Source: an uncultured Clostridia bacterium (GTDB taxonomy: Bacteria > Bacillota > Clostridia > TANB77 > CAG-508). Taken from it: a stretch of DNA of 47,630 nt. Location of the stretch: positions 1 to 47,630 of the forward strand of contig CALXLP010000008.1 in the NCBI GenBank assembly GCA_944389225.1, written 5' to 3'. The position numbers were made by a program, and so were the translations under genes. This document shows, one piece after another, positions 17,045-26,084 of the stretch (within the stretch, counting starts at the first letter, position 1; each line of letters opens with the position of its first letter). The notes beneath the pieces are model-generated. The model had not been told where the DNA came from and searched no databases. It was given only the letters and a program-made list of their open reading frames with translations.

Positions 17045-17773
17045 ATGGCGACAGTAAAGGTGAAAGGAATTATATTATCAGAAAACAATATGGGTGACTA
17101 TGATAAAATGCTCACGATTTTAACACCTAATTTTGGAAAAATATCTTGTTCTGCTAAAGGAGCTAGAAGACCGAAAAGTGCTCTTTTAGCAGGAACCCAG
17201 TTGTTCTGTTTTGGAGAATATTTATTATACCAAGGAACAAGTACATATCATATGAATTCATGTGAAATTATAGAGATGTTTTATAAAATCCGAACAGATT
17301 TAGATAAATTAAAATATGCAATACATATTAATAAAATCATACAAGATGTGACTGATGAAAATGAAAATTGCTATAATATACTTCAATTATATTTAAATAC
17401 TTTATATATGTTATCAGAAACAGATAAAGACAAGGAATTAGTTGTTAGTATTTTTAAACTACGTTTGTTAAGTATATTAGGATTTATGCCTAGAGTAATG
17501 GCGTGTGTGAGTTGTAAAGAAAAAGAACAGTTATCATATTTTAGTATACGAGATAATGGTTTTAAATGTGAACCTTGTAGTAGACAAGATAAATCTTCTC
17601 TATATATGTCAGAAAGTACAAAAAATGCAATCAAATATACCATAACTGCTCCAGCTAAAAAAGTATTTTCATTTGATTTAAAAAATGAAGCGTTAGAGGA
17701 ATTTAAACTAATTACGAGAATATATTTTAATGAGAAAATGGAAAGAGAGTATAAAATAGAAGAAATTTTTTAA
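17045..17773 (+). CDS. recO: DNA repair protein RecO
   Basis: RecO works with RecR and RecF to load RecA on gaps. The N-terminal OB fold begins VKGIILSENNMGDYDKMLTI; SCSAKGARRPKS is the usual conserved basic turn. The C-terminal helical domain contains a zinc knuckle of two CxxC pairs (CVSC and CEPC). Length 242 is normal. Confidence 0.94.
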   Translation: MATVKVKGIILSENNMGDYDKMLTILTPNFGKISCSAKGARRPKSALLAGTQLFCFGEYLLYQGTSTYHMNSCEIIEMFYKIRTDLDKLKYAIHINKIIQDVTDENENCYNILQLYLNTLYMLSETDKDKELVVSIFKLRLLSILGFMPRVMACVSCKEKEQLSYFSIRDNGFKCEPCSRQDKSSLYMSESTKNAIKYTITAPAKKVFSFDLKNEALEEFKLITRIYFNEKMEREYKIEEIF

Positions 17774-17931
17774 TAAAAAGCATATATAAAATGTTAAAGA
17801 TTAAAAGGTTTTAACTTTACTCTAAGATATGTTTTAGAAATTGTTTAAAAAGGTTGAAAAAAAGAAAAATAACATATATAATAAATATATAACATAAATA
17901 AGAAAACATGAAAGAGAAGGGAGCGATTTTT

Positions 17932-18459
17932 ATGAAAATAAAAATAATAGGAAAGGAACTAAAGATAACAGAAGCAATAAACGATTATGTTGAAAAAAAA
18001 TTAGACAGAATTGATAAATATTTTGAAGATGCAGAAGCAGATGTTACTTTAAGAACAGAAAAAAATGAACAAATAGCAGAAATATGTGTATTAGCAGGAG
18101 GAGAAAAATATAGAGCAGTAACAGAAGATAAAGATATGTATGCATCTATTGACAAAGATATAGATATATTAGAAGGTCAAATTAGAAAAGTAAAAACAAA
18201 AAAAGAAAAAATGTTAAGAGAAGGTAGTATAAAAACAATGGATTTATCAGAAGACAAAGTTTCTGAAATAGAAAATCAAATTATAAAAACGTCATATTAT
18301 GAAATTAAACCAATGTTACCAGAAGATGCTGTATTAAAATTACAAGAAAAACCAACACATAATTTCTTAACATTTATCAATGTAGAAACAGGAAAAGTAA
18401 ATGTTATACATAAATTAAAAGATGGTAAAAATTATGGTATAGTAGAACCAGAAGCATAA
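17932..18459 (+). CDS. hpf: Long-form ribosome hibernation promoting factor
   Basis: HPF dimerises 70S ribosomes into inactive 100S particles. The N-terminal ribosome-binding domain (about 1-100, with ITEAINDYVEKKLDRIDKYF) is followed by a linker and the C-terminal dimerisation domain (about 118-175, with KPMLPEDAVLKLQ, HNFLTFINVETGKVNVIHKL and YGIVEPEA), so this is the long Firmicute form. I use ATG 17932 after GAAGGGAG; the in-frame ATG at 17908 lacks an RBS. I looked for sigma-H or sigma-B promoter elements upstream and found none convincing. Confidence 0.95.
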   Translation: MKIKIIGKELKITEAINDYVEKKLDRIDKYFEDAEADVTLRTEKNEQIAEICVLAGGEKYRAVTEDKDMYASIDKDIDILEGQIRKVKTKKEKMLREGSIKTMDLSEDKVSEIENQIIKTSYYEIKPMLPEDAVLKLQEKPTHNFLTFINVETGKVNVIHKLKDGKNYGIVEPEA

Positions 18460-18466
18460 GCAAATT

Positions 18467-18502
18467 AGATATAGCTAACCTATTTGTAGGTTAGCTATAT
18501 CT
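18467..18502 (+). terminator. 16-bp perfect hairpin after hpf
   Basis: AGATATAGCTAACCTA, loop TTTG, TAGGTTAGCTATATCT, then TTAGGAG. The T tract is weak, and the RBS region of the next gene follows directly, so it may terminate only partly. Confidence 0.65.
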
Positions 18503-18537
18503 TTAGGAGTAAATTGAATGATTATGAGGTACTAAAA

Positions 18538-19995
18538 ATGAAGCAAAAGAAAAATATAATATTATTTATTGTTACAATGATTTTATCATTAATAGTTTTA
18601 TCTTTTTTTGTTACTGGATATTATTCGATAGACACACTTAGAATACATTCACAAGGTTATATAAATTATGCGACAAAAGATGCATATATAAGAGATGGTA
18701 GATTATTTTCAGCTTTGATATTTGTGATTGTAGGGTTGATTAATCCAGAAATGATTGTTATGTACATTATTAATATTGTAATGGCAATTGCGATTTTATC
18801 ATTATGCGTTATCCAAATATATCATCTTATTGAAAGGCATAAAACATTAGAAAAGCCACAGCATAAAGTCATTGCTTTTATGCTAAGTTATACATATATT
18901 TTTAATTTTTTGATTGTAGATATTCTCAAATTTATAGATAGTTTTATGATTGCGACTAGTATCTTACTATTTATTATTGCTATCAAAAAAATAGTGATAG
19001 AAAAAAAGAATAAAATTGGTTTTTTACTAACAATATTAGGAGTTATATGTTACCAAGGAACGATACCGGTGTATGTGGCAACAGCAATATTTATAACTTT
19101 ATTAGAAAATAAAAAAATCAATAAAGAATATTTTAAAAGAATTATGCCATGTGCAATTTCAATTATAATAGCAGCTTTATTGAGTGTGGCTATTGTAAAT
19201 CTTGTACCGATTATAACGCAAATGGAAATGACAAATAGAGTTACTGAAATTGAAGTAGGTGAATACTTGCAAGAAAATTTAATGAGTATGAACAGAATTA
19301 TTTTTTATTCATTTTATATGTTTCCACCATATGTATGGATAGGAATCTCTCTTTTGATTATATGTCTATCCATGATTGTTGGAATAAGAAAAAAGAAAAT
19401 TCAATTTTCTATAAATGTATTGTTTTTATTTATGACATTTGTGGGAGCATTGTTAATTATGTTTCCAATTCAACTTCTTTGGGGAGCTGCTAGAGTAAGT
19501 TTGGTGCTAGGACAAGTTATTAGTGCAATGCTGATATATATATATTGTACAAATTTTGAAAAACAGAAAATGAATTGGTTTGAAAAAATAATTGTTTGTA
19601 TAACAACAATATATTTTGTGATAACAATCATTTCTATTGTAAATAGTACATATGAATACAAGTTAGGAAATCAAATTGATAAAGGTTTTTCTGAAAAAAT
19701 TGAAAATGAAATTGTAGAGTTAGAAAAACAAGGAATTGAAATACATAAAATAGGAATAAGATATGCTTTAAACGATCAAAAAAATGTAGAATATGGCAGG
19801 CTAGTTTTTGAACAGTCAACCTATTTGAAAGGTTTGTATTCGGTGATTTTACATGAATATTATACAGGAAGAAAGTTGGAAAGTGTTCAAAATTTTACAG
19901 ATGAATTAGAAAATACATATTTTGAAAATCCAAGTGATGAGGAGCTTCAATTTAAGAATATTGGAGATGTGTTATATATCTTGGTTGATTTATAA
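18538..19995 (+). CDS. Polytopic membrane protein (GtrII-like?)
   Basis: A 485-residue protein with about 11 hydrophobic segments and a ~110-residue soluble C-terminal domain (EKIENEIVELEKQGIEIHKI to the end). The GYINYATKDAYIRDGRLFSAL segment after the first membrane helix (an extracytoplasmic Asp-Gly-Arg) recalls GtrII-type or other polyprenyl-phosphate-sugar-dependent glycosyltransferases, but this is a weak family call. ATG 18538 has GAGG 8 bases upstream; a TTG start at 18514 is possible but its AGGAG is only 4 bases away. No partner gene is adjacent. Confidence 0.6.
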   Translation: MKQKKNIILFIVTMILSLIVLSFFVTGYYSIDTLRIHSQGYINYATKDAYIRDGRLFSALIFVIVGLINPEMIVMYIINIVMAIAILSLCVIQIYHLIERHKTLEKPQHKVIAFMLSYTYIFNFLIVDILKFIDSFMIATSILLFIIAIKKIVIEKKNKIGFLLTILGVICYQGTIPVYVATAIFITLLENKKINKEYFKRIMPCAISIIIAALLSVAIVNLVPIITQMEMTNRVTEIEVGEYLQENLMSMNRIIFYSFYMFPPYVWIGISLLIICLSMIVGIRKKKIQFSINVLFLFMTFVGALLIMFPIQLLWGAARVSLVLGQVISAMLIYIYCTNFEKQKMNWFEKIIVCITTIYFVITIISIVNSTYEYKLGNQIDKGFSEKIENEIVELEKQGIEIHKIGIRYALNDQKNVEYGRLVFEQSTYLKGLYSVILHEYYTGRKLESVQNFTDELENTYFENPSDEELQFKNIGDVLYILVDL

Positions 19996-20049
19996 GAAAA
20001 GAAGTAGATTTTTTCTATATAATAAGAAAAAGCGAGCATTAGCAAAATA

Positions 20050-20076
20050 AAAGGCAGGAAATCAAATCCTGCCTTT
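20050..20076. terminator. Bidirectional terminator between convergent genes
   Basis: AAAGGCAGGA, 7-base loop, TCCTGCCTTT; lies between the membrane-protein gene and the minus-strand SASP gene. Confidence 0.85.
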
Positions 20077-20164
20077 ATGTATTTTAAATAAAATATATAA
20101 AAACAAAATTTAACTTTCTGCCTTTAAGTTAATATACTATTTGTATATTAAAGGTGTAAAACAA

Positions 20165-20362
20165 CTATTTCATTTGTTGTTCAGCTTGTTGAATTAATTT
20201 TCTAACCATGTTACCACCTATTTTACCAGCATCTTTAGCTGAGATATCACCATTATATCCGTCTTTTAAATTAACACCTACTTCGCTAGCTACTTCATAT
20301 TTGAATTTATCTAAAGCGCTCATTGCTTCTGGAACTAATTTTTTATTACTGTTATTTGCCAT
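20165..20362 (-). CDS. Alpha/beta-type small acid-soluble spore protein
   Basis: A DNA-coating spore core protein of 65 residues. It has the two conserved segments of the family: KFKYEVASEVGV, which contains the GPR protease cleavage region, and DISAKDAGKIGGNMVRKLI at the C-terminus. GGAGGTG precedes the minus-strand ATG. A possible sigma-G promoter (GTATTA, 18 bases, TCTAATA on the minus strand at about 20396-20420) fits forespore expression but is weak. It shows the organism is, or descends from, an endospore former. Confidence 0.95.
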   Translation of the reverse strand: MANNSNKKLVPEAMSALDKFKYEVASEVGVNLKDGYNGDISAKDAGKIGGNMVRKLIQQAEQQMK

Positions 20363-20390
20363 TGTTTATTCACCTCCAGTATATATACTT

Positions 20391-20420
20391 TATTAGAAAA
20401 AACGATTGCTTTTTCTAATA
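20391..20420. repeat. 11-bp inverted repeat upstream of the SASP gene
   Basis: TATTAGAAAAA and TTTTTCTAATA separated by 8 bases, between divergent genes. A separate 12-base palindrome AGTATATATACT sits at 20378-20389 next to the SASP RBS. Function unknown. Confidence 0.5.
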
Positions 20421-20480
20421 CTAGGATTTACAATATTGCAAAAAATAAACAGGAAATTTTTTCAAATAAAAAAATAAATA

Positions 20481-20510
20481 TTGACATCGAATTTTAAAAA
20501 AATATATAAT
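20481..20510 (+). promoter_or_regulatory. Promoter of the Cof-type phosphatase gene
   Basis: TTGACA (20481-20486), 18-base spacer, TATAAT (20505-20510). Confidence 0.75.
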
Positions 20511-20535
20511 AAAAAGTAAAACAAAGGAGGAATAT

Positions 20536-21408
20536 ATGTATAAATTAGTAGCAATAGATTTAGATGGTACAATGCTAAATCATTATGGAGAGATAAGTGA
20601 AAAAACAAGAGAAATAGTGAAAAGATGTGTAGAAAAAGGTGTGGAAATTGTACCAGCTTCAGGAAGACCAATAGATTCGATAAAAACAATTGCAGAAGAA
20701 TTAGGTGTAAATGGTTATTTTATCGCGGGTAATGGAGCTTTGGTATATGATATTCAAAAGGCAGAAATGATATATGAAAATTATATAAAAAAAGAAAAAG
20801 TGCTAGAAATTATAAAAATATGCGAAGAAAATAGTATTGCATATAATGTATATACAGATAAAGTGATTTTAACAACAAATTTAAAATTTAATGTATTATA
20901 TTATTATAAAGAAAATTTAAAAAAGGAAGAAAATAAAAGAACCAATATTAGTATTGTCGAAAATATGTATGAATATGTAAAACATATGAAAGAAGAAAAA
21001 TTTTTAAAAATTACCATTTGTGATGAAAGTGATAGTATATTTCATTCAATAATCAAAAAAATAAAGGAGATAAATGGAATAGAAATTTTAGATGTTGCGC
21101 ATATGTCGAAAAAAATCATAAAACAAGGAACAGAAGAAATACCGGTAGAATATTTTTATACAGAAATTTCGGCAAACAATGTAGATAAATGGAATGCAAT
21201 AGAGTTTTTGATGAAACATCTAAAGTTAACAAAAGAAGAGGTTATGACAATAGGGGATAATATAAATGATAGGAAGATGATAGAAAATGCAGGATTAGGG
21301 ATTGCGATGAAAGGGAGTACACCAGAAGTTATAAAAGTAGCAAAAAAGATAGCGGATACCAATGATAATGATGGTGTAGCAAAAGTTTTAGAAGAATATT
21401 GCTTGTAA
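20536..21408 (+). CDS. Cof-type HAD phosphatase
   Basis: A 290-residue HAD-superfamily hydrolase with a C2B cap. Motif I is DLDGTML (nucleophile and acid Asp near residues 8 and 10), motif II is in VPASGRP, and motif IV GDNINDRKMIENAG binds Mg. The family dephosphorylates sugar phosphates, FMN or pyridoxal phosphate; the substrate here is not visible. RBS AAAGGAGG. A hairpin overlapping its stop codon serves as a likely terminator. Confidence 0.92.
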   Translation: MYKLVAIDLDGTMLNHYGEISEKTREIVKRCVEKGVEIVPASGRPIDSIKTIAEELGVNGYFIAGNGALVYDIQKAEMIYENYIKKEKVLEIIKICEENSIAYNVYTDKVILTTNLKFNVLYYYKENLKKEENKRTNISIVENMYEYVKHMKEEKFLKITICDESDSIFHSIIKKIKEINGIEILDVAHMSKKIIKQGTEEIPVEYFYTEISANNVDKWNAIEFLMKHLKLTKEEVMTIGDNINDRKMIENAGLGIAMKGSTPEVIKVAKKIADTNDNDGVAKVLEEYCL

Positions 21409-21429
21409 TGTTACAAAAATATTACAAGC
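21401..21429 (+). terminator. Hairpin overlapping the Cof gene stop codon
   Basis: GCTTGTAAT (21401-21409, containing the TAA stop) and ATTACAAGC (21421-21429) form a perfect 9-bp stem; the following T tract is short. Confidence 0.6.
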
Positions 21430-21461
21430 ATATTAATTTTTAATGACACGAACCGTTTCCA

Positions 21462-21490
21462 TTGATTTTAAAAAATGAATGCGTTAAAAT
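21462..21490 (+). promoter_or_regulatory. Promoter of the Tad-like locus
   Basis: TTGATT (21462-21467), 17-base spacer, TAAAAT (21485-21490), upstream of the cpaB-like gene. It is the only clear promoter I see before the first six genes of the locus. Confidence 0.55.
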
Positions 21491-21550
21491 AAAATAGATA
21501 GAAATTTGTAAAAAAATATAAAAAAATAAATATAAAGGGAGGAATTTGTA

Positions 21551-22522
21551 ATGGCAACAAATCCAATGCAAAGAAAAGCAAGAAATTCATTTTTATTAGG
21601 AATGTTATTAATGTTAATTATCACAGGGGCAATTATTGCATTTCTAATATTGCAATTAACTAATATGAAAAAGGAAGAACAAGAATTAGAGGCGTCTTAT
21701 GTTACAGTATATACATTAAATAAAGATGTAGATTCAGGAGATGAAGTTACACAAGCAGATTTTACAATGACACAAGTAACAAATGCAACAGCACCAACAG
21801 ATTATCTTACACCATCAGATTTACCACAAGGAGAAAATGGCACTATGATAGCCAAAATATCAATGACAAGAGGAACTGTTTTATCAAAAGAAATGTTATA
21901 CATAGATGAAACCGTAACAGGAAATGATGTAAGAAAACAAGAATATAATATGTTTATATTACCATCTGATTTAGTAACAGGTGATTATGTAGATATTCGT
22001 TTACAAATGCCTAGTGGAACAGATTATATTGTTGTGTCTAAAAAAAGAGTGGAAATACCAAATATTTCTGGAGTAGATTCAACAGATACAATATCTATAG
22101 AACTAAGTGAAGATGAAATTAATATGTTGAGTAATGCAATTGTAGATGCATTTAAAACGAATGGAGCTAAATTATATGTAAATAAATACACAGAACCAGG
22201 ACTACAAGAAGCTTCAACACCAACATATCCAGTAAGTTATGATGTACTACAATTAATCAATGGAAATCCAAATATTGTAGAAGAAGCAAGAAACGCTTTA
22301 TGGAATAGATATAATGCGACAGATTCATCAGGAGTACAAACACAAGCTGAACAAAGAACAAACGTTATTGACGCAACAATTAATGAAGACCCAGATCAAT
22401 CACAAACGAATTTTGAATCAAACATGGAAGAAAGTATTAATAACTCTATAACAACAAGACAAGAATACTTAGAAGGATTATCAGCACAAGCAGCAGCAAC
22501 GACAACAACGACAACAAATTAA
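21551..22522 (+). CDS. cpaB: CpaB/RcpC-like Tad pilus assembly protein
   Basis: A 323-residue protein with a short basic N-terminus, one membrane anchor (about 13-35), and a SAF-type domain (about 45-125: VTVYTLNKDVDSGDEVTQAD, then GTVLSKEML). The SAF domain is the hallmark of CpaB, which acts in the envelope of Tad systems. The C-terminal ~80 residues are polar and end in a Thr-rich tail (AATTTTTTN). It starts the operon-like Tad series. The call rests on the SAF pattern plus context; sequence divergence is high. Confidence 0.75.
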   Translation: MATNPMQRKARNSFLLGMLLMLIITGAIIAFLILQLTNMKKEEQELEASYVTVYTLNKDVDSGDEVTQADFTMTQVTNATAPTDYLTPSDLPQGENGTMIAKISMTRGTVLSKEMLYIDETVTGNDVRKQEYNMFILPSDLVTGDYVDIRLQMPSGTDYIVVSKKRVEIPNISGVDSTDTISIELSEDEINMLSNAIVDAFKTNGAKLYVNKYTEPGLQEASTPTYPVSYDVLQLINGNPNIVEEARNALWNRYNATDSSGVQTQAEQRTNVIDATINEDPDQSQTNFESNMEESINNSITTRQEYLEGLSAQAAATTTTTTN

Positions 22523-22538
22523 AAGAAAGGAAATCAAT

Positions 22539-23240
22539 ATGAAAAAAGTAGGATTTATAGGAACGTATGACAAAACAGATTTAATACTAAATATTGCTAA
22601 AATTTTGACAACAATGAAGAAAAAAGTAATTGTAGTAGATTCAACATTAACTCAAAAAGCAAAATATGTTGTACCAGTTATAAATCCTACAATTACATAC
22701 ATAACAAACTTTGAAGATATAGATGTAGCCGTAGGCTTTAAAGATGAAACAAGCATAAAAAGTTATTTAGGAATTACTGAAACAGAACCTTTACCTTATG
22801 ATATTATGCTACTTGATGTAGATGATTCTGAAGCAATCGAGAGATTCGATTTGGCTAGTACAGAGGTAAAAAATTATTTTGTTACAGCATTTGATTTATA
22901 TTCATTAAAAAGAGGATTAGAAGTATTAAGTAATTTAAAAACGCCAATTGGATTGACAAAAATACTATTTGCAAAAGAAATTTTAAAAGAAGAAGATGAC
23001 TACTTAAATTTCTTATCTTTAGGCTATAAAGTTATGTGGAATGAATACAGAATTTATTTTCCGATTGAAAATGGGGATTGGTCAGTATTGGCAGAAAATC
23101 AAAGAGTAGCAAAGATAAAATTTAAAAAATTAAGTACACAATACAAAGATAGTTTAATTTATATTGTTAGTGAAATTTTAAACGATACAAGTGAAAACCA
23201 AATAAGAAGGGCTGTTAAAATCATAGAAAGAGGAGTATAA
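22539..23240 (+). CDS. MinD/TadZ-like protein with degenerate P-loop
   Basis: A 233-residue protein with the fold pattern of SIMIBI ATPases: first strand and loop KVGFIGTYDKTDLILNIAKI, then VIVVDST and DIMLLDVDD. The deviant Walker A (KGGxGK[ST]) is reduced to GTYDKTD, so ATP hydrolysis is doubtful. It lies directly before a second MinD-like gene, and the pair resembles TadZ/CpaE polar-localisation proteins that recruit Tad machinery. Probably a scaffold partner of the next protein (inference). Confidence 0.6.
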   Translation: MKKVGFIGTYDKTDLILNIAKILTTMKKKVIVVDSTLTQKAKYVVPVINPTITYITNFEDIDVAVGFKDETSIKSYLGITETEPLPYDIMLLDVDDSEAIERFDLASTEVKNYFVTAFDLYSLKRGLEVLSNLKTPIGLTKILFAKEILKEEDDYLNFLSLGYKVMWNEYRIYFPIENGDWSVLAENQRVAKIKFKKLSTQYKDSLIYIVSEILNDTSENQIRRAVKIIERGV

Positions 23241-23243
23241 AGC

Positions 23244-24083
23244 ATGTCAGTTGTAACATTTTATAATAGTAGCATAGAACAAACGGGAAAAACTATGTCA
23301 ATTGCTGCAATTGCTACATATATGGCAATAGAGCATAATTATAGGATATTAGTTGTTTCAACAACAAACCGTGAAGATTCATTAAAAAGATGCTTTTGGG
23401 AAGAAAAAAAGAAGAAAAAAAATCTTGGAATTTTTGGACCAAATGCAGCTTTAGAAGTAGAAAATGGTGTAGAAGGTTTAGCAAGAGTTATCAGAAGTAA
23501 TAAAATATCACCAGATATCATTACAAATTATACAAAGGTAGTATTTAAAGATAGATTTGAAATATTACTTGGATGTGAAGTTCCTCCAAGTGATGGAACT
23601 GTTATTGAAACAATGTATCCTAGTATTATAAAAGCAGCTAATCAATATTATGACTTAGTGTTTGTGGATTTAGATGAAAATGTAGATGAGGAAACAAGAA
23701 AAACAATTATACATGATTCAGATATTATTGTTATAAATATGTCACAAAGATTGAGAAGTATCAATAAATTTAAAGAATTAAAAGAAAAGAATCAATTATT
23801 AGCTTCTAAAAAAGCGTTAATATTAATAGGAAGATATGATAAATTTTCTAAATATAATTCTAAGAACATATCAAGATATTTAGGAGAAAAAAATCAAGTA
23901 TTAACAATACCATATAATACACTATTTTTTGAAGCAACAGAAGAAGCAGGTGTACCAGATTTGTTTTTAAGATTTAGAAAGAACTTAGATCCAGAAGATA
24001 GAAATGCATTTTTTATAGAGGAAATCAAAAGAGCTTCTGAAAATATAGTATACCGATTACAAGATTTGCAAATGAAGATATAA
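23244..24083 (+). CDS. MinD/CpaE (TadZ)-like ATPase
   Basis: A 279-residue P-loop protein: SVVTFYNSSIEQTGKTMSIA carries GKT but lacks the upstream signature lysine of the deviant Walker A, and YDLVFVDLDEN provides the switch Asp. It starts three bases after the preceding TadZ-like stop. In Tad systems a MinD-like protein positions the secretion ATPase. RBS GAAAGAGGAG inside the end of the upstream gene. Divergent from classical CpaE; no receiver domain is visible. Confidence 0.65.
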   Translation: MSVVTFYNSSIEQTGKTMSIAAIATYMAIEHNYRILVVSTTNREDSLKRCFWEEKKKKKNLGIFGPNAALEVENGVEGLARVIRSNKISPDIITNYTKVVFKDRFEILLGCEVPPSDGTVIETMYPSIIKAANQYYDLVFVDLDENVDEETRKTIIHDSDIIVINMSQRLRSINKFKELKEKNQLLASKKALILIGRYDKFSKYNSKNISRYLGEKNQVLTIPYNTLFFEATEEAGVPDLFLRFRKNLDPEDRNAFFIEEIKRASENIVYRLQDLQMKI

Positions 24084-24101
24084 AAGAAAGGAGACCTTAT
24101 A

Positions 24102-26061
24102 ATGACAATAACAAATATTGTACTAATTTTAGTGGTTTTAGGAATTGCCGTATTTGCAATCTACTACACATTAAAAAAGAAAAAGACTGAAGAAGTAGAA
24201 AACACACTTAATATAGATGATAAAACTTATACATTAGATGTAATGAAAGCTTTTATCAAGAAAAGATTAGATGAGATAACAAAGGTCAATTTGTATGATA
24301 TAGGTCTTTCAGAAGAAGAATTAAAAAGAAGAAAAAATAAAAAATATGAATTAAAAAAGGCGTTAAAAGGTTGTACATATGGTGATGTTAATGATAAAAA
24401 GTATGTTAAAGAATTGATATATGATTTATTATCACAAGAATATGGAGTGGATGAAACAAATATATCAAAAGCAATTCCTTTTGATGTACCATCTTTATTA
24501 ACTGCTCAAGATAAATTTGATATATTAATTTATGTATTCAAAAAAGAATTTGGATATGAAGCTTTATCAGAATTAATAAAGAAATATAATCTAGATGTAT
24601 TAAAATACGTTGAAGGAGAAGCAAAACCATCATATGTTATTACAGAGCAAGAAATAGATGATATATTTGAAAAAGAAAATATAACATTATCTTTCTCAGA
24701 TAAATTATCTATTGTTGTACAAAGAATTTATCAACATTATAAAGGATACAGTGCAATAGATGAAATTAGAGATATGAATATAGATGGTGTTTCTGGTGGT
24801 GTATCTGGTCTACCAGAAAGCTTTTTAAGCCAAGTAGCACAAACAGATGGAGACTATTTAAGTCAAATTGCAGAACATAAAGTACCAAGAGCTTGTGATA
24901 GTATTTGGATTATGTTCAGAGGTAAATCTATTCGTTTAGCATTCTTATCATTTGGTACAGAAGCAGAATTAAAAAGAGTATGTCAAAATATTTATAAATA
25001 TAACAACCCAGGACAATTGTCAGATACAAATGGTTATAAAATCAATGAAATGAAAGATGGTTCACGTGTTGTTGTTGTAAGACCATCAATGTCAGAAACA
25101 TGGGCATTTTTCGTAAGAAAATTCGACGTTAAGAGAGCAGCACTAGAACAAATTGTTCACGGACCAGGTAAAGAAGAAGCAATTGAATTATTAAAATATT
25201 TAGTAAAAGGTGCCAGAATTATCTCACTAACAGGTGAACAAGGTTGCCGGAAAGACAACTATGCTTATGGCAATGATTGAAAACATATACGAAACAATGA
25301 ACCTTCGTATTACAGAAACAGCGTTCGAGTTGCACTTAAGAAAAATTTATCCAACAAGAAATATTTTATCAATGAGGGAAACCGAAACAATTTCTGGACA
25401 AGACTGTTTGGACGTTCAGAAAAAGACAGATGGTTCTGTTAACATCATCGGTGAGGTTGCAACTGACCCCGTAGCATCTTGGATGATTCAATCAGCACAG
25501 GTTGCATCAAAATTCACCTTATTTACACACCATGCTAAGACGTTCCCAGATTTAGTAACAGCATTAAGAAACTCAATGTTAAGAGCAGGTGTATTTACAG
25601 ATGAGAAAACAGCAGAAGAACAAGTTGTTCAAGTATTAAACTTTGACATTCACTTAGTAAAAGACTTTAGAGGAAGAAGATATATTGAAAGAGTAACAGA
25701 ATGTATACCAGTAGAAGACAAAAATGAATATACATTTGACCATAGAAATGAAAAGACATTAGAAGGAAAATTTGATAAATTTTTTGATAATGCAACACAT
25801 TATTTCACAAAATCAACAGACAAAAAATTATATATTTATAGAAATATATTAGAAAATGTTGATGGTGAATATGTTATGACTAATCCAATTACAGATAAAA
25901 ATATCAAAGAAATGAGAAACAATATGGATGAATCTGATATAGAAGGATTTGACAAATTTATTGAAAGAAATTGGGGAATTAAGAATAAAGAAACTGTACC
26001 AGTAGGTGCAGATGCAGAAGGAACAGTAAAAAGAGGAAGACCAAGAAAAACAGAAATATAG
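24102..26061 (+). CDS. tadA: TadA/CpaF secretion ATPase, frame interrupted at a CGG codon
   Basis: A type II/IV secretion ATPase that powers pilus assembly. Frame 0 runs from ATG 24102 to 25247 (382 residues) and ends in ...LTGEQGC; skipping C25248 gives GKTTMLMAM, which completes the Walker A motif GEQGCGKTT, and the protein runs on to 26061 (652 residues in all). Downstream motifs VNIIGEVATDPVASW (Walker B region) and FTLFTHHAKTF (His box) are intact in the shifted frame. An N-terminal membrane segment (about 4-24) is unusual for TadA, which is normally soluble. In frame 0 the CGG reads as Arg and a stop follows about 10 codons later. No RBS or start exists for the second part alone. Either a sequencing error or a +1 shift. 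Confidence 0.85.
25248..25250 (+). other. +1 frameshift site at CGG in tadA
   Basis: Context GGT TGC CGG AAA in frame 0; the conserved reading is GGT TGC (C) GGA AAG ACA ACT. The residue required in the P-loop is Gly, not Arg. Confidence 0.8.
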
Positions 26062-26084
26062 AAGAAAAGGAGGTGCTATTCTAA

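Noticed and set aside
18514..18540. TTG 18514 as the start of the polytopic membrane protein
   Set aside because: Its AGGAG is only 4 bases away; ATG 18538 has GAGG at 8 bases. Left as an alternative.
21444..21464. GACACGAACCGTTTCCATTG as a further GGGAC-repeat remnant
   Set aside because: Only short, scattered matches to the family 2 repeat; too little to support a relationship.
25248..25250. Quadruplet decoding of CGGA as arginine
   Set aside because: It would place Arg in the TadA P-loop and in the Obg glycine-rich fold, where Gly is required; skipping C with Gly decoding fits all four sites better.
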